The notes beneath the pieces were generated by a model. It did no database searches. It was not told the origin of the DNA and saw nothing but the letters and a program-made list of their open reading frames with translations. A program made the position numbers and the translations under genes. Shown one piece after another: positions 55,779-64,000 of a stretch of 64,000 bases of DNA. Positions within the stretch are counted from its first letter, which is position 1; each line of letters starts with the position of its first letter. Source of the DNA: Brevibacillus parabrevis. GTDB taxonomy: Bacteria > Bacillota > Bacilli > Brevibacillales > Brevibacillaceae. The stretch lies in assembly GCF_003710905.1 (NCBI RefSeq), contig NZ_RHHV01000021.1:244230-308229 (forward strand), written 5' to 3'.

Positions 55779-57529
55779 CGCTTGTATGGATTTGCTTTTT
55801 TCGCTTGCTCCTGGCGGGAAGACTCAAACACGTCGAGCAATAGCCCGGTATTTTCTCCCCCTTCTGCCTCCCAGCTCGTAGCGAAGCGAACCCGATGGGA
55901 GACGCCAAACAAATCGTACGTCTGGACAAGATGCTGTCTGGCGGAACCGACAATCAGGCTGTGCAGGCGCACTTGTTTCTTTTGCCCGAGGGCAACCAGC
56001 TTTTCCTGCACGTAGGGCGAGATTCCGCCAATGCCGTCCGTGATCATCACAAAATCGGCGCCTTGCCACGCTTTTTCCGTCTCGACAAGCTCCATCGCCC
56101 GCTTCATCGGCGCATCAAAATGCGTCCCTCCGCCAAAGACCATTTGCGCCAGACTGTAAAAAGCCGCCCAATCCGGCTTGCGATGATACAGCGGCTGCTC
56201 CTTCAACTCTCCTTTTGCGCCGAACAAAAGCAGGACGAAATCCCGCTTTTCCAGCATGGACAGGGCGGCAAACGTCATGAGAAAAATTTGCGCCAGCCGC
56301 AGCTTCGCGCCGCGCATCGAATGAGAGGTGTCCAGCATGCAGATGACAGGCCCTTTCGGCGGTTCCTCTACCCAACCGGATGTATCGTACGTCATCAGTT
56401 TTTGCTCCACCCATTTGAGCAGGAAGTAGTTCTCGAAGTCCGGATCGGCGAGCAGTACGGCTTCGCCTGGCAGCATGTGGGCAATATCGCCCGATTGCCA
56501 CAAATCGTAGTATTCCTCCGGCAAATGACGGGAACGAATTTCTTTTCGCCGTACCCGAAAGCGATGCACCTGACGACCGACCTCGTTTAAAAAGGCAACC
56601 AGATCGGGATGGCGCTTCAATTTTTCGATCCACTTCAAATACTGCTCAAAGCTTTGCCTGCGCAGCTTGCCCAAGTCGTGACCCCAACTGCGGTTGGCAA
56701 AACGCTGGCTTGCGGCGAACACTTCATCGACAAACAGCGTATCCAGCTCTTCTGTGGAAAGCGTTCCTTTCAAAGACTGCTCCAGCCACTGGCCGAGCTC
56801 TTTTTCCAGCGCGTCCATGGCGTCTTTTTCCTGCTTTTGCAGACGATCAAGCTGCTTTTCCCGCTGCGCCAACTCTTCCTCCAGCTTTTTCACTTTTTGC
56901 AGCAGTTTGGCTCGCTTCGTGAACTGCACGCTCATTTCCTCGCGAAGCTGTGCGATTTTCGTTTGCAGAGCGAGAATTTCCGCACGCACGAGTGGCTTGT
57001 TGTCCAGCGCCTCCTGCTTGTCTTCCACCACACGCTTGCCTTGTTGCAGCGTATAGCCGACAAGCTCCAGCTTTGCCTTTTGCTTTTCCGTCAGCAAATC
57101 AGCCAGCTGCGCCTCTTTTGTCCCTTCCTGTCCCTCCTGCTCTTTCAGGCCAGCGAGCAGCGGAGTGAGTTTGCGGTCTTTTTGGCGCTGCTTCACTTCG
57201 TCCGCGAAAGTCTCCGTGAGCCACAAAAGCGACTTGATCGCCGTCTTGAAGGCGGCACTTTCGTTGCCCATCGTCCGGGGATGGATCATTCGCGTAAAAT
57301 ACTGCTTCATCAGCATGCGAATCAGCCAATGGTGAAAAGGGATCGATTCCTGGCTTGCATCAATCTCGGGCTTTTCCAAGTAAAACACGAGAAAAAAGTC
57401 TGCGAGCAGCTCGCGATCAAACCACTCGGCACGGGTTTGCGCTTCTAGTACCCATTCCTGGGCTGTGCGCGAAGCAGCGAGATACGTCTCAAACAGATAG
57501 CGATCGACCCCGCTGGCACGAATCATCAT
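55766..57529 (-). CDS. VWA-domain protein (ViaA-like partner of the MoxR ATPase)
   Basis: 587 residues from ATG 57529, with AGGGGGT upstream. N-terminal helical region, a long charged coiled-coil (~135-265, rich in Q/K/E: QREKQLDRLQKQEKDAMDAL), and a C-terminal von Willebrand factor A domain (~385-560). The metal-ion-dependent adhesion site is complete: D-T-S-H-S (~402-406), a Thr in GGGTHFDAP, and Asp in MITDGIGG. ViaA-type proteins work with RavA-type MoxR ATPases as a chaperone-like pair. It begins 12 bases after the ATPase gene ends, so they form one operon. Cytosolic; clients unknown. Confidence 0.88.
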   Translation of the reverse strand: MMIRASGVDRYLFETYLAASRTAQEWVLEAQTRAEWFDRELLADFFLVFYLEKPEIDASQESIPFHHWLIRMLMKQYFTRMIHPRTMGNESAAFKTAIKSLLWLTETFADEVKQRQKDRKLTPLLAGLKEQEGQEGTKEAQLADLLTEKQKAKLELVGYTLQQGKRVVEDKQEALDNKPLVRAEILALQTKIAQLREEMSVQFTKRAKLLQKVKKLEEELAQREKQLDRLQKQEKDAMDALEKELGQWLEQSLKGTLSTEELDTLFVDEVFAASQRFANRSWGHDLGKLRRQSFEQYLKWIEKLKRHPDLVAFLNEVGRQVHRFRVRRKEIRSRHLPEEYYDLWQSGDIAHMLPGEAVLLADPDFENYFLLKWVEQKLMTYDTSGWVEEPPKGPVICMLDTSHSMRGAKLRLAQIFLMTFAALSMLEKRDFVLLLFGAKGELKEQPLYHRKPDWAAFYSLAQMVFGGGTHFDAPMKRAMELVETEKAWQGADFVMITDGIGGISPYVQEKLVALGQKKQVRLHSLIVGSARQHLVQTYDLFGVSHRVRFATSWEAEGGENTGLLLDVFESSRQEQAKKANPYKRTPR

Positions 57530-57541
57530 CGTCGCTACCCC

Positions 57542-58843
57542 CTATAACGTAAAATCGTACTCCGCTCCGGCAATGTCTTTATCGAAAATCGTCCGGTACG
57601 TCTTCTGCAACTGCTGCAAAATGCGCTCGCCTTCGATACGCAAGTACGAGTATTTGACCGTGTATTTTTCCACGTTGTGAATCAAGCGGTTTTTTTCCAG
57701 CACATACGCCCCGAGATCGTGCTCGCGCTTTTCCCACTGGATCAGGCGGTTGCGCAAATCTTTGGCCGTCTCTTCCAGCTCGGCCCGACATGCTTCCAGC
57801 AGCTGTCCGTTGCGCTCCACGGCTTCTTTGCCCAGCTTGGCGCCGACTTCCTTTTTGAACTGGAAAGCGTGCAGTTCCGATTCCTTTTCCTTCCATTTAT
57901 CTGCGGTTTGCTGCAAGCGCTGCAAAGGCAGTTCGTTTTCCAGCTCAGTCTTGAGCATTTGCGTGAATTGCTGCTCGAACAGCTCGCGCATGACCGGCAA
58001 GTCTTCCGGCAAGTCCCACAGCATGTGCGGCGTAAACACCGTATCCCAGATCGTCACCTGCTCCCGGCCGTGCAGGGCGGCAGACGTGCGCCACACCCCG
58101 GCGATTTTGCTCCAGCGGCGGTCGGACAGCACGTAATCTTTTGCTTCCATGTCCTGTTTGATCCGGTACAGGAAGTAAATCAGCGCCTCCGGGATGGTCA
58201 CTTGCTTCGCCGCTGCCTGAATGTCTTTCATATCGTACAGCGAGAAAACGACGGGAAGCGGGCCGCTCGGCAAGGAAAACATCCGCTCGTAGCTCGACGC
58301 CTGCTGCAAGTAATGAACTTCGTAACGGAACAGAAAACGGTCGTACAGGGCGCTCAACTGCTCGTCATCTTCCGGCAGCTCGTTGGAAGCCGCCATTAAA
58401 AATTGCAGCGGGACTTCTTCCCGCTCCCGGCCGTTGAAGTACAGCCGCTCATTCAAAATGGACAGCAAGGCGTTCAAAATCGCACTGTTCGCCTTGAAAA
58501 TTTCGTCGAGAAAGGCAAACTGCGCATTCGGCAAATAGCCTTCCGTTTTTCGCACGTAATGGTCGAGCTTCAACTGTTGAAGCGACACGGGGCCAAAAAT
58601 CTCGTCTGGCGTGGTAAAGCGGGTCAACAAGTATTCAAACCAATGCTCAGAGCCGAACAGCTGTGCCACGGAGCGAGCCAGCTGCGACTTCGCCGTTCCC
58701 GGCGGGCCGATCAGCAGCGCGTTTTCCCCGCTCATCATGCCGAGCATCAAAAGGCGTATCAATTCACTTCGCTCCAAAAAACGGCGCTCCAACAGCTCGA
58801 TCGCCTGATCCATTTTTCGCTGGATTGGTGTTGTCGTATTCAT
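57542..58843 (-). CDS. MoxR/RavA-type AAA+ ATPase
   Basis: 433 residues from ATG 58843 (MNTTTPIQRKM...). In-frame starts at 58876 and 58924 would add up to 27 residues, but none of the candidates has a good ribosome site, so the N-terminus is uncertain. Walker A GPPGTAKS (~45-52), Walker B FAFLDE (~111-116), sensor-1 region MAASNELP and arginine-finger region YDRFLFRYEVH. The C-terminal third is a helical RavA-like extension. It is predicted to remodel protein complexes together with the downstream VWA protein. Confidence 0.88.
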   Translation of the reverse strand: MNTTTPIQRKMDQAIELLERRFLERSELIRLLMLGMMSGENALLIGPPGTAKSQLARSVAQLFGSEHWFEYLLTRFTTPDEIFGPVSLQQLKLDHYVRKTEGYLPNAQFAFLDEIFKANSAILNALLSILNERLYFNGREREEVPLQFLMAASNELPEDDEQLSALYDRFLFRYEVHYLQQASSYERMFSLPSGPLPVVFSLYDMKDIQAAAKQVTIPEALIYFLYRIKQDMEAKDYVLSDRRWSKIAGVWRTSAALHGREQVTIWDTVFTPHMLWDLPEDLPVMRELFEQQFTQMLKTELENELPLQRLQQTADKWKEKESELHAFQFKKEVGAKLGKEAVERNGQLLEACRAELEETAKDLRNRLIQWEKREHDLGAYVLEKNRLIHNVEKYTVKYSYLRIEGERILQQLQKTYRTIFDKDIAGAEYDFTL

Positions 58844-59106
58844 CGTCGTTTGGCGCACTTTCGCATCCTTTCGCATCATCACGAACGGCGCCGTTCCCCC
58901 TCTCTTGCCTCGTGCCCTCATCATCGATAAGTAGATCGTGCTTGGCTTGCCTCTTGCTCATTTAATAGTGGCATATTGTGGACGAAAATGCCAGTTTTCG
59001 AAGCGTCAGCCTTCTTAGGCGCACGGGCTTTCACCCATGAATTTGCTTGTGCATATGGTGTGGCAAAAGGGTGTAAGCGACTCGAAAAAACGAGAGGAGG
59101 TACAGC

Positions 59107-60504
59107 ATGGGGATTGAACTTGCGTGGTTGCACGGTGTGTATGTGTTGTTCGTACTCGGCATCATTTTCATGATGGTTATGCGCAGGGACACCAGCTTGA
59201 TCAGTATCGTCGGAATCGCGCTGCTGGGTCTGGTTGCCACCGGATCAGTGACGTCAGCCATCGGCGGGATTTTCGGCAGCTTCATTTACGCCATAACCGA
59301 GCTTTTGCCGACGATTTTGGTCATCTGTATTATCGTGGCGATGAGCCATGTGCTGACAGATACAGGGGTCAACGAAACGATGATCCGCCCGATGACCCAT
59401 TTGATTCGCAATGCTACATTGGCGTACTGGGTGATCGGGATTGTGATGATGGTCATTTCCTGGTTTTTCTGGCCATCGCCTGCCGTCGCCCTGATCGGTG
59501 CGGTCATGCTGCCCGTTGCCTTGCGCGCAGGACTGCCTGCGATGGGCGTGGCGATTGCGATGAACCTGTTCGGGCACGGGATCGCGCTCTCCGGCGACTT
59601 TGTGATCCAGGGAGCGCCGACGTTGACAGCGAAGGCGGCGGGCTTGCCTGTTCAGGACGTCATTTCCGCCAGTGTTCCGCTCGTGATCGTGATGGGCTTG
59701 GTCACGACGATCATTGCCTTCTGGTATTTGAAAAAAGACATGCGGCTGGGGAATATTCCGGCGTCCACAAACGACACGCCAGCAACCGCTCACGTCTTTA
59801 GCGCGGCGCGTGTTCCGCTGCCAACAGGCACCCGGCGTTTGCTTGCAGCGCTCGTTCCGCTTTTGTTTGCGCTCGATGTGGCCGCGATGTTCGCCTTCGA
59901 TTTGCGCGGCGGCGATGCGACAGCGCTGGTCGGGGGAACCGCTCTCCTGATCTTGCTGATCGCGACGATGCTTGCCCACAAACAAAAAGGGCTGGAACAA
60001 GTGACCAGCCACCTGATTTCCGGTTTTCAGTTCGGATTTAAAGTGTTTGGGCCAGTCATTCCGATTGCCGCCTTCTTTTACATGGGCGACAGCGGGTTTG
60101 TCAAAGTGTTCGGCGAGGTGCTTCCGGCAGGCTCGCAAGGTATCGTCAACGATTTGGGCGTGGCACTCGCGCACACGATTCCGATCAGCAAAGAAGTAGC
60201 GGCGCTGACGGTAGCGGCTGTCGGCGTCATCACAGGGTTGGACGGTTCGGGCTTCTCCGGCATTACGCTGGCAGGCTCTCTCGCCCAGCTGTTCGCGACC
60301 GCGCTCGGGGCAGGCGCTGCTACCTTGACCGCTCTCGGACAGATTGCCGCCATCTGGGTAGGCGGCGGAACGATTATCCCCTGGGCCTTGATCCCCGCTG
60401 CCGCGATCTGCGGCGTCGACCCGTTCGAGCTGGCGCGGCGCAACTTGTATCCGGTCGCAATCGGCCTTTTGGTGACGACAATCGTGGCGATGTTCCTTTT
60501 GTAG
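59107..60504 (+). CDS. Multi-spanning membrane transporter, GntP/ion-transporter superfamily-like
   Basis: 465 residues from ATG 59107, preceded by GAGGAGG. About 11-12 hydrophobic segments with two related halves; each half carries a Gly/Pro-rich re-entrant-type sequence (GHGIALSGDFVIQGAP ~157-172; GLDGSGFSGITLAGSLAQL ~378-396). This pattern fits the ion-transporter superfamily (gluconate/citrate/dicarboxylate permeases). Substrate not determinable. It is divergent from the RavA gene and followed by a strong terminator, so monocistronic. Confidence 0.75.
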   Translation: MGIELAWLHGVYVLFVLGIIFMMVMRRDTSLISIVGIALLGLVATGSVTSAIGGIFGSFIYAITELLPTILVICIIVAMSHVLTDTGVNETMIRPMTHLIRNATLAYWVIGIVMMVISWFFWPSPAVALIGAVMLPVALRAGLPAMGVAIAMNLFGHGIALSGDFVIQGAPTLTAKAAGLPVQDVISASVPLVIVMGLVTTIIAFWYLKKDMRLGNIPASTNDTPATAHVFSAARVPLPTGTRRLLAALVPLLFALDVAAMFAFDLRGGDATALVGGTALLILLIATMLAHKQKGLEQVTSHLISGFQFGFKVFGPVIPIAAFFYMGDSGFVKVFGEVLPAGSQGIVNDLGVALAHTIPISKEVAALTVAAVGVITGLDGSGFSGITLAGSLAQLFATALGAGAATLTALGQIAAIWVGGGTIIPWALIPAAAICGVDPFELARRNLYPVAIGLLVTTIVAMFLL

Positions 60505-60527
60505 CTATCAAACAGATTTTGATCCAT

Positions 60528-60568
60528 AAAAAAAGACGAATGGCCTAGTAGCCGTTCGCCTTTTTTTC
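60528..60568. terminator. Terminator after the transporter gene
   Basis: 60528-60544 pairs with 60551-60567 (one mismatch, one wobble); A-run on the left and T-run on the right allow action in both directions. Confidence 0.85.
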
Positions 60569-60636
60569 TTCTGTTTTGGCCCAAGCTTCATACACTTGTA
60601 CTAGCATCCCATTTGGAATGGAAAGGAAAAAACGCT

Positions 60637-61671
60637 ATGAAGCTGTGGGGAAAAAGTATCCAGGTCGCGGCGACTTACATCGGCACCGTCGTGGGAGCCG
60701 GATTTGCGAGCGGCCAGGAAATTCTCGCGTTTTTCACTTCATACGGCCATGCTGGCACCGTCGGCATTTTGCTCGCCACGTCGCTGTTCGTCTGGCTTGG
60801 CTACAAAATGATGCTTCTCGCCCATCAGCTGCGGACCCCTTCGTATGAATCGTTCAACCAAAAGCTGTTTGGCCCGATGATCGGCCGCACGATGAATGTG
60901 CTGGTCTTTTTGACCTTGTTCGGCGTCACGACCGTCATGCTTGCCGGGGCTGGCTCTGTATTGGAGGAGCAGTTCGCGATTCCGTATTTGGCTGGAACAG
61001 CCGGGACGGTTTTGCTCTCGCTGTTGATCTTGAGAAAAGGACTGGATCAGCTTCTCTTGGTCAATGCGATCGTCGTCCCGTCCATGCTCGTCTTCGCCCT
61101 GCTGATTTTGCTCGACAACAGCGTCGAATCGCCCTTGCCGCTCGCCAAGCCCTCCAACTACGCCTTCCTCTGGAAAACGATTCTTTACGTGTCTTTCAAT
61201 CTGGCGATGGCCCAATCTGTCCTGATCCCGATTGGTTATGCGATCCGCGAAAAGGTTGTCCTGTTCCGGGCCGCCGTCATCGGTGGAGTCGTGCTCGGTT
61301 TCATGCTGCTCGTCGTGCACACGGCCATGTTGGCAAACTGGGATGACGTGCGCTTCATGGACATTCCGATCTTGTTCATCACGGATCGCTGGAACGAATG
61401 GCTTCAGCTGTTTTTCGTGTTTGTCCTCTACTCCGAGATTTTTACCACGCTCATCTCCAACGTGTTCGGGATCGGTCAGCAATTGCGCGAGCTGGTGAAT
61501 GTGCCGGAGTCGAGACTTTATCTGTTTCTGTTCGTGGCGGCTTTTGTCTTGTGCCTCATCGGCTACAGCCAGCTGCTTATGTTTTTGTACCCGTTGTTTG
61601 GCTATTTGGGGCTGTCTACGCTGTGCCGCATATCGGTTCCTGCGATACGGTTGCCGCGCGGGAAGTGGTGA
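60637..61671 (+). CDS. Membrane protein of the YkvI type (APC/LeuT-fold-like)
   Basis: 344 residues from ATG 60637, with AAAGGA upstream; an earlier in-frame ATG at 60613 lacks a ribosome site. Ten or so membrane helices. The N-terminus (ATYIGTVVGAGFASGQEILAFF, shown here in outline) is the unwound-helix Gly motif typical of LeuT-fold transporters and matches what I recall of B. subtilis YkvI, a protein of unknown substrate. No accessory genes. It converges with the - strand genes that follow. Confidence 0.78.
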   Translation: MKLWGKSIQVAATYIGTVVGAGFASGQEILAFFTSYGHAGTVGILLATSLFVWLGYKMMLLAHQLRTPSYESFNQKLFGPMIGRTMNVLVFLTLFGVTTVMLAGAGSVLEEQFAIPYLAGTAGTVLLSLLILRKGLDQLLLVNAIVVPSMLVFALLILLDNSVESPLPLAKPSNYAFLWKTILYVSFNLAMAQSVLIPIGYAIREKVVLFRAAVIGGVVLGFMLLVVHTAMLANWDDVRFMDIPILFITDRWNEWLQLFFVFVLYSEIFTTLISNVFGIGQQLRELVNVPESRLYLFLFVAAFVLCLIGYSQLLMFLYPLFGYLGLSTLCRISVPAIRLPRGKW

Positions 61672-61741
61672 GTGGTGTGTTCATGGATGGATGACGCGGA
61701 TGGAGCACAATGCCTCGGAACGGTCAGTGTCGTCTGTCTGT

Positions 61742-62239
61742 CTACGCCCCCGACTTTTTGCCGATGATCGTGCAATCCGCGAGCACGAGCCAAAAGTTGT
61801 CTTCTGCATAGCCTTGGATTGTTCCCTGCACGATATAGCCCGGGTACATTTCTTCCCGTTTGGACTTTGCTCGAAGCGGCGCATCGTCTGCTACTGCATA
61901 CACCTCATCGCTCACCTTGATGATGACGCCTTGCGGATAGAACATGGCAATCGTTCCCGTCACCGGATCACCGGGCAAAAAGCGCTGCTTCGCTTGCTCA
62001 AAAGCCGCCTTGCAAGGCGCTGTTGCCTTTTGCCAAATCGCCTGAAACGCTTCACGGGAAATATCCTCATCGCCTTCATAGCGCTCCACGACTTTTTCGC
62101 TCAGCATGAAATCGGGTGCCGCAGACACAAGCGACTGCCCGTCAGTAACCGTCACTTGCCGATAGGCGATCCCATTTTCATCCAGTTCAAAATAGTACAG
62201 CTCATTCTCTTCGACGCCATGCGCTTGGAGGTACAGCAT
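61742..62239 (-). CDS. Uncharacterised protein with C-terminal OB/S1-like beta region
   Basis: 165 residues from ATG 62239, just after GGGGGAGG; the in-frame ATG 62266 would overlap the upstream gene and lacks a ribosome site. Residues ~1-85 form an alpha/beta region without recognised motif. Residues ~92-160 (GDPVTGTIAMFYPQGVIIKV ... YIVQGTIQGYAEDNFWLVL) look like an S1/OB-type beta-barrel with two G-x-I turns. It lies 13 bases after the SUKH/LRR gene, so the two are an operon. Function unknown. Confidence 0.7.
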   Translation of the reverse strand: MLYLQAHGVEENELYYFELDENGIAYRQVTVTDGQSLVSAAPDFMLSEKVVERYEGDEDISREAFQAIWQKATAPCKAAFEQAKQRFLPGDPVTGTIAMFYPQGVIIKVSDEVYAVADDAPLRAKSKREEMYPGYIVQGTIQGYAEDNFWLVLADCTIIGKKSGA

Positions 62240-62252
62240 CTGCCTCCCCCTT

Positions 62253-63800
62253 TTATGACCGGACATACGCGTGCCAAATTTCGTCTTCCTCGTCTGTCAT
62301 ATTGCCTGTGATCGTCGAGAAATCGATTTTTCGTTCAAAGCAGTCTTTTAACCGGGCGAATTGCTGGTACGAGCCTGTTATTTTGCGCAAAGAAGCCGAT
62401 TTGCCCAGCTGCTCCAGCTGCCCAAGCTCGTCGCAGCCGCTAAATTCCAGCGATTGGAGGTTTTCCAGCTCGGCCAGGTGCGAAATATCGGCGATGGCCG
62501 TTTTTCTCAGCTTGACGGTTTTCAATTGGCGGCAACCGCGCAAGAACGCCAAATCGGCGAGCGACATGTCTTCCAGGCTGATCGTTTGCAGATGGACGAG
62601 TTTGCCCAGCACCTTAATCGCGTCTGCGGCATTTTCGCCAAGTCCGGAAATTTTCAGCTCGGTGAGCGCCGCAAGCTCAGCCACACTGTTCAACATGGCC
62701 GCGTCCGGACGACTGATGGCGAGGCTTTGCAAGCTTTTGACACGAGCAAGCGCGGAGAGATCGGAAATTCGCGTCTCGGTCAGGTCCAGCTCCGCCAGCC
62801 TGGGCAAACACGCAAGCGGCGACAAATCCGTTACGTCTGTCTGAGCCAGATTGAGCATTTGCAAGTACGGCAACCCTTCCAGCGGAGTAAGATCCGCGAT
62901 CGGGTTTTTCCCCACGTACAATCGTTTCAGTTGCTGGCAGCCGCTGATCGCTTCAATAGAAGTAAGCTTGTTTGCACTCAGCACCAGCTCCCGGACTTCG
63001 CGGCAATGCTTGAGCGGAGTGAGATCAGTCAAGCCTTCGTTAATGAAGTAAAGCTGTTTGGCGCGCAAAAATGGCTCTGGCGAATCCCCATTTGCCCGGA
63101 TGCGCTCTCGCCAGCTTTCCGAAAGACTGTCTAGCCATGCTTGCGGGTCTGCGATACCTGGATCGATGCGCACTGGATGGTAGACCGGAAGCTCCAGTTT
63201 GCGGATGGCATCGAGAAAATGAACGGGACCTTGTTGACCGAACGCCCAGAAAAGCTGGTCTTCTTCCTCGTGGATGGAGTAGTTTTTCGCTTTTGCCGTA
63301 TCATGGATAAATTGCAGCATTTCGGTCAGATTATGGGCAATTACGTATTTGACATGTTCGTCGCGGCCAAAATTGATCACTTGCCCGCTTTTGCCCTGCT
63401 CGTCCGGATCGAGGTCGAGTCCAAGGTGGTTTCCGCCCCAATCTTTGCTGATCGGCAGCCAGCAGCGGTTAATATAGCGTTCTTTGATCCAGCCAGGCGG
63501 AACCGAGTAATGATCGCCCTCGATTGCGTAGTCGCTCTCCAGGTCCGCCCATATTTTCCATTCCGCCACCAAATCCGTTAACGAGAGAAAGGGCAGCCCG
63601 AAAAATAGACCTGGCCCGTTCTCCTTTTCTCCGTTGCAGACCTGGTATAGTTCTTTCAATTCGCCAGGCAGTTTCATGCCAAGCTCGGCTTCTGCTCGCT
63701 GAATCTCCTCTAGCGAAGCTGGTGGATGGAACGCTTCCGCTATGCCCGGCACCTCTGTGCGCAGCAGCCCAAATATATCCTGAATCAATCCTCGCATCAT
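62253..63800 (-). CDS. SMI1/KNR4 (SUKH) domain protein with leucine-rich repeats
   Basis: 515 residues from ATG 63800, with GGGGAGGAG 7 bases upstream. Residues ~20-175 form a SUKH-1 domain: ASLEEIQRAEAELGMKLPGE, then ELYQVCNGEKENGPGLFFG, then the Trp motif DWGGNHLGLDLDP. Residues ~245-500 are leucine-rich repeats of ~22 residues (LTDLTPLKHCREVRELVLS, LADLTPLEGLPYLQMLNLA and so on), bacterial internalin-like but without secretion signal. SUKH domains commonly neutralise polymorphic toxins; no toxin gene is adjacent. It is followed by the OB/S1-like gene. Confidence 0.85.
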   Translation of the reverse strand: MMRGLIQDIFGLLRTEVPGIAEAFHPPASLEEIQRAEAELGMKLPGELKELYQVCNGEKENGPGLFFGLPFLSLTDLVAEWKIWADLESDYAIEGDHYSVPPGWIKERYINRCWLPISKDWGGNHLGLDLDPDEQGKSGQVINFGRDEHVKYVIAHNLTEMLQFIHDTAKAKNYSIHEEEDQLFWAFGQQGPVHFLDAIRKLELPVYHPVRIDPGIADPQAWLDSLSESWRERIRANGDSPEPFLRAKQLYFINEGLTDLTPLKHCREVRELVLSANKLTSIEAISGCQQLKRLYVGKNPIADLTPLEGLPYLQMLNLAQTDVTDLSPLACLPRLAELDLTETRISDLSALARVKSLQSLAISRPDAAMLNSVAELAALTELKISGLGENAADAIKVLGKLVHLQTISLEDMSLADLAFLRGCRQLKTVKLRKTAIADISHLAELENLQSLEFSGCDELGQLEQLGKSASLRKITGSYQQFARLKDCFERKIDFSTITGNMTDEEDEIWHAYVRS

Positions 63801-64000
63801 GGAATCTCCTCCCCAAGCAAATCCAATCGGCGCCTGCACCAAACTTGGCTGCGCCGCTGGAATATTTTCTCTTTTCAACCAACCCATTTTAGCATACCGC
63901 CTATTAAAAAGAATGTTGCTATTGGCATAGATCACGCACGAAAAGAAACAGGGCACAAAAGAAAAAACCTCTGCTTATAAGGGACTGACCCCGTAATGTG
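63801..64000. other. Upstream region of the SUKH/LRR gene, window edge
   Basis: A+T-rich region with the ribosome site of the SUKH/LRR gene (63802-63814). No further gene or clear promoter is supported. Confidence 0.5.

Noticed and set aside
63976..64000. Short GGGactgacCCC motif at the window end, as a possible IS terminus
   Set aside because: Only about 25 bases are visible and no partner repeat occurs in the window.

Overview
This window comes from a tyrocidine-producing Brevibacillus (Firmicutes; B. brevis / B. parabrevis type). The left half is the 3' part of the tyrocidine operon: the last three modules of TycB (Pro, Phe/Trp, D-Phe/Trp), the complete six-module TycC (Asn, Gln, Tyr, Val, Orn, Leu, then thioesterase), two ABC exporter half-proteins (TycD, TycE) and the type II thioesterase TycF. 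The substrate-code residues can be read from each adenylation domain and give the tyrocidine order. TycC translates to 6486 residues, the length I recall for this protein. An alpha/beta-SASP gene also fits an endospore-former.

Layout. 1-33.2 kb: tyc operon on the + strand, with strong hairpins in the tycB-tycC and tycC-tycD gaps. 33.2-37.9 kb: a secreted lipase-like hydrolase 45 bases after tycF, a short UvrA-like twin-ATPase and a DinB-fold protein. 37.9-47.0 kb: an accessory island that looks patched together. It starts with a relic of a rifampicin phosphotransferase / PEP-synthase-like gene, carries a TetR / zinc alcohol dehydrogenase / MFS module, then a Rieske protein, an NDH-2-like flavoprotein and an ECF41-type sigma factor with fused SnoaL-like domain. 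It ends with a tyrosine-recombinase remnant and about 700 bases of A+T-rich, largely non-coding DNA. 47.1-64 kb: chromosomal housekeeping and sporulation genes, mostly on the - strand: a 39-codon Lys-rich small gene, a DUF4241-like protein, DeoD, two overlapping glycosyltransferase-like genes, a D-Ala-D-Ala carboxypeptidase, a small (p)ppGpp synthetase, an M23 peptidase, a SASP, a 5'-3' exonuclease (+), a RavA/ViaA-like MoxR ATPase + VWA pair, two membrane transport proteins (+), and a SUKH/leucine-rich-repeat protein.

How the genes work together. TycA (outside the window), TycB and TycC assemble and cyclise the decapeptide, TycF clears mis-primed carriers, and TycD/TycE are the likely export pair. 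In the island, TetR most likely represses the divergent dehydrogenase through paired GTTG-N6-CAAC sites. The ECF41 factor probably drives its own operon from a TGTCACA-type promoter upstream of the flavoprotein gene.

Less ordinary items: a tRNA-like fold without an anticodon arm in the leader of the SASP gene, the perfect 15-bp hairpin between tycB and tycC, the paired TetR operators, the ECF41/flavoprotein/Rieske cluster and the palindrome-controlled 39-aa gene. No complete tRNA, rRNA, CRISPR array or intact IS element was seen. Nothing here is clearly a wholly new system.
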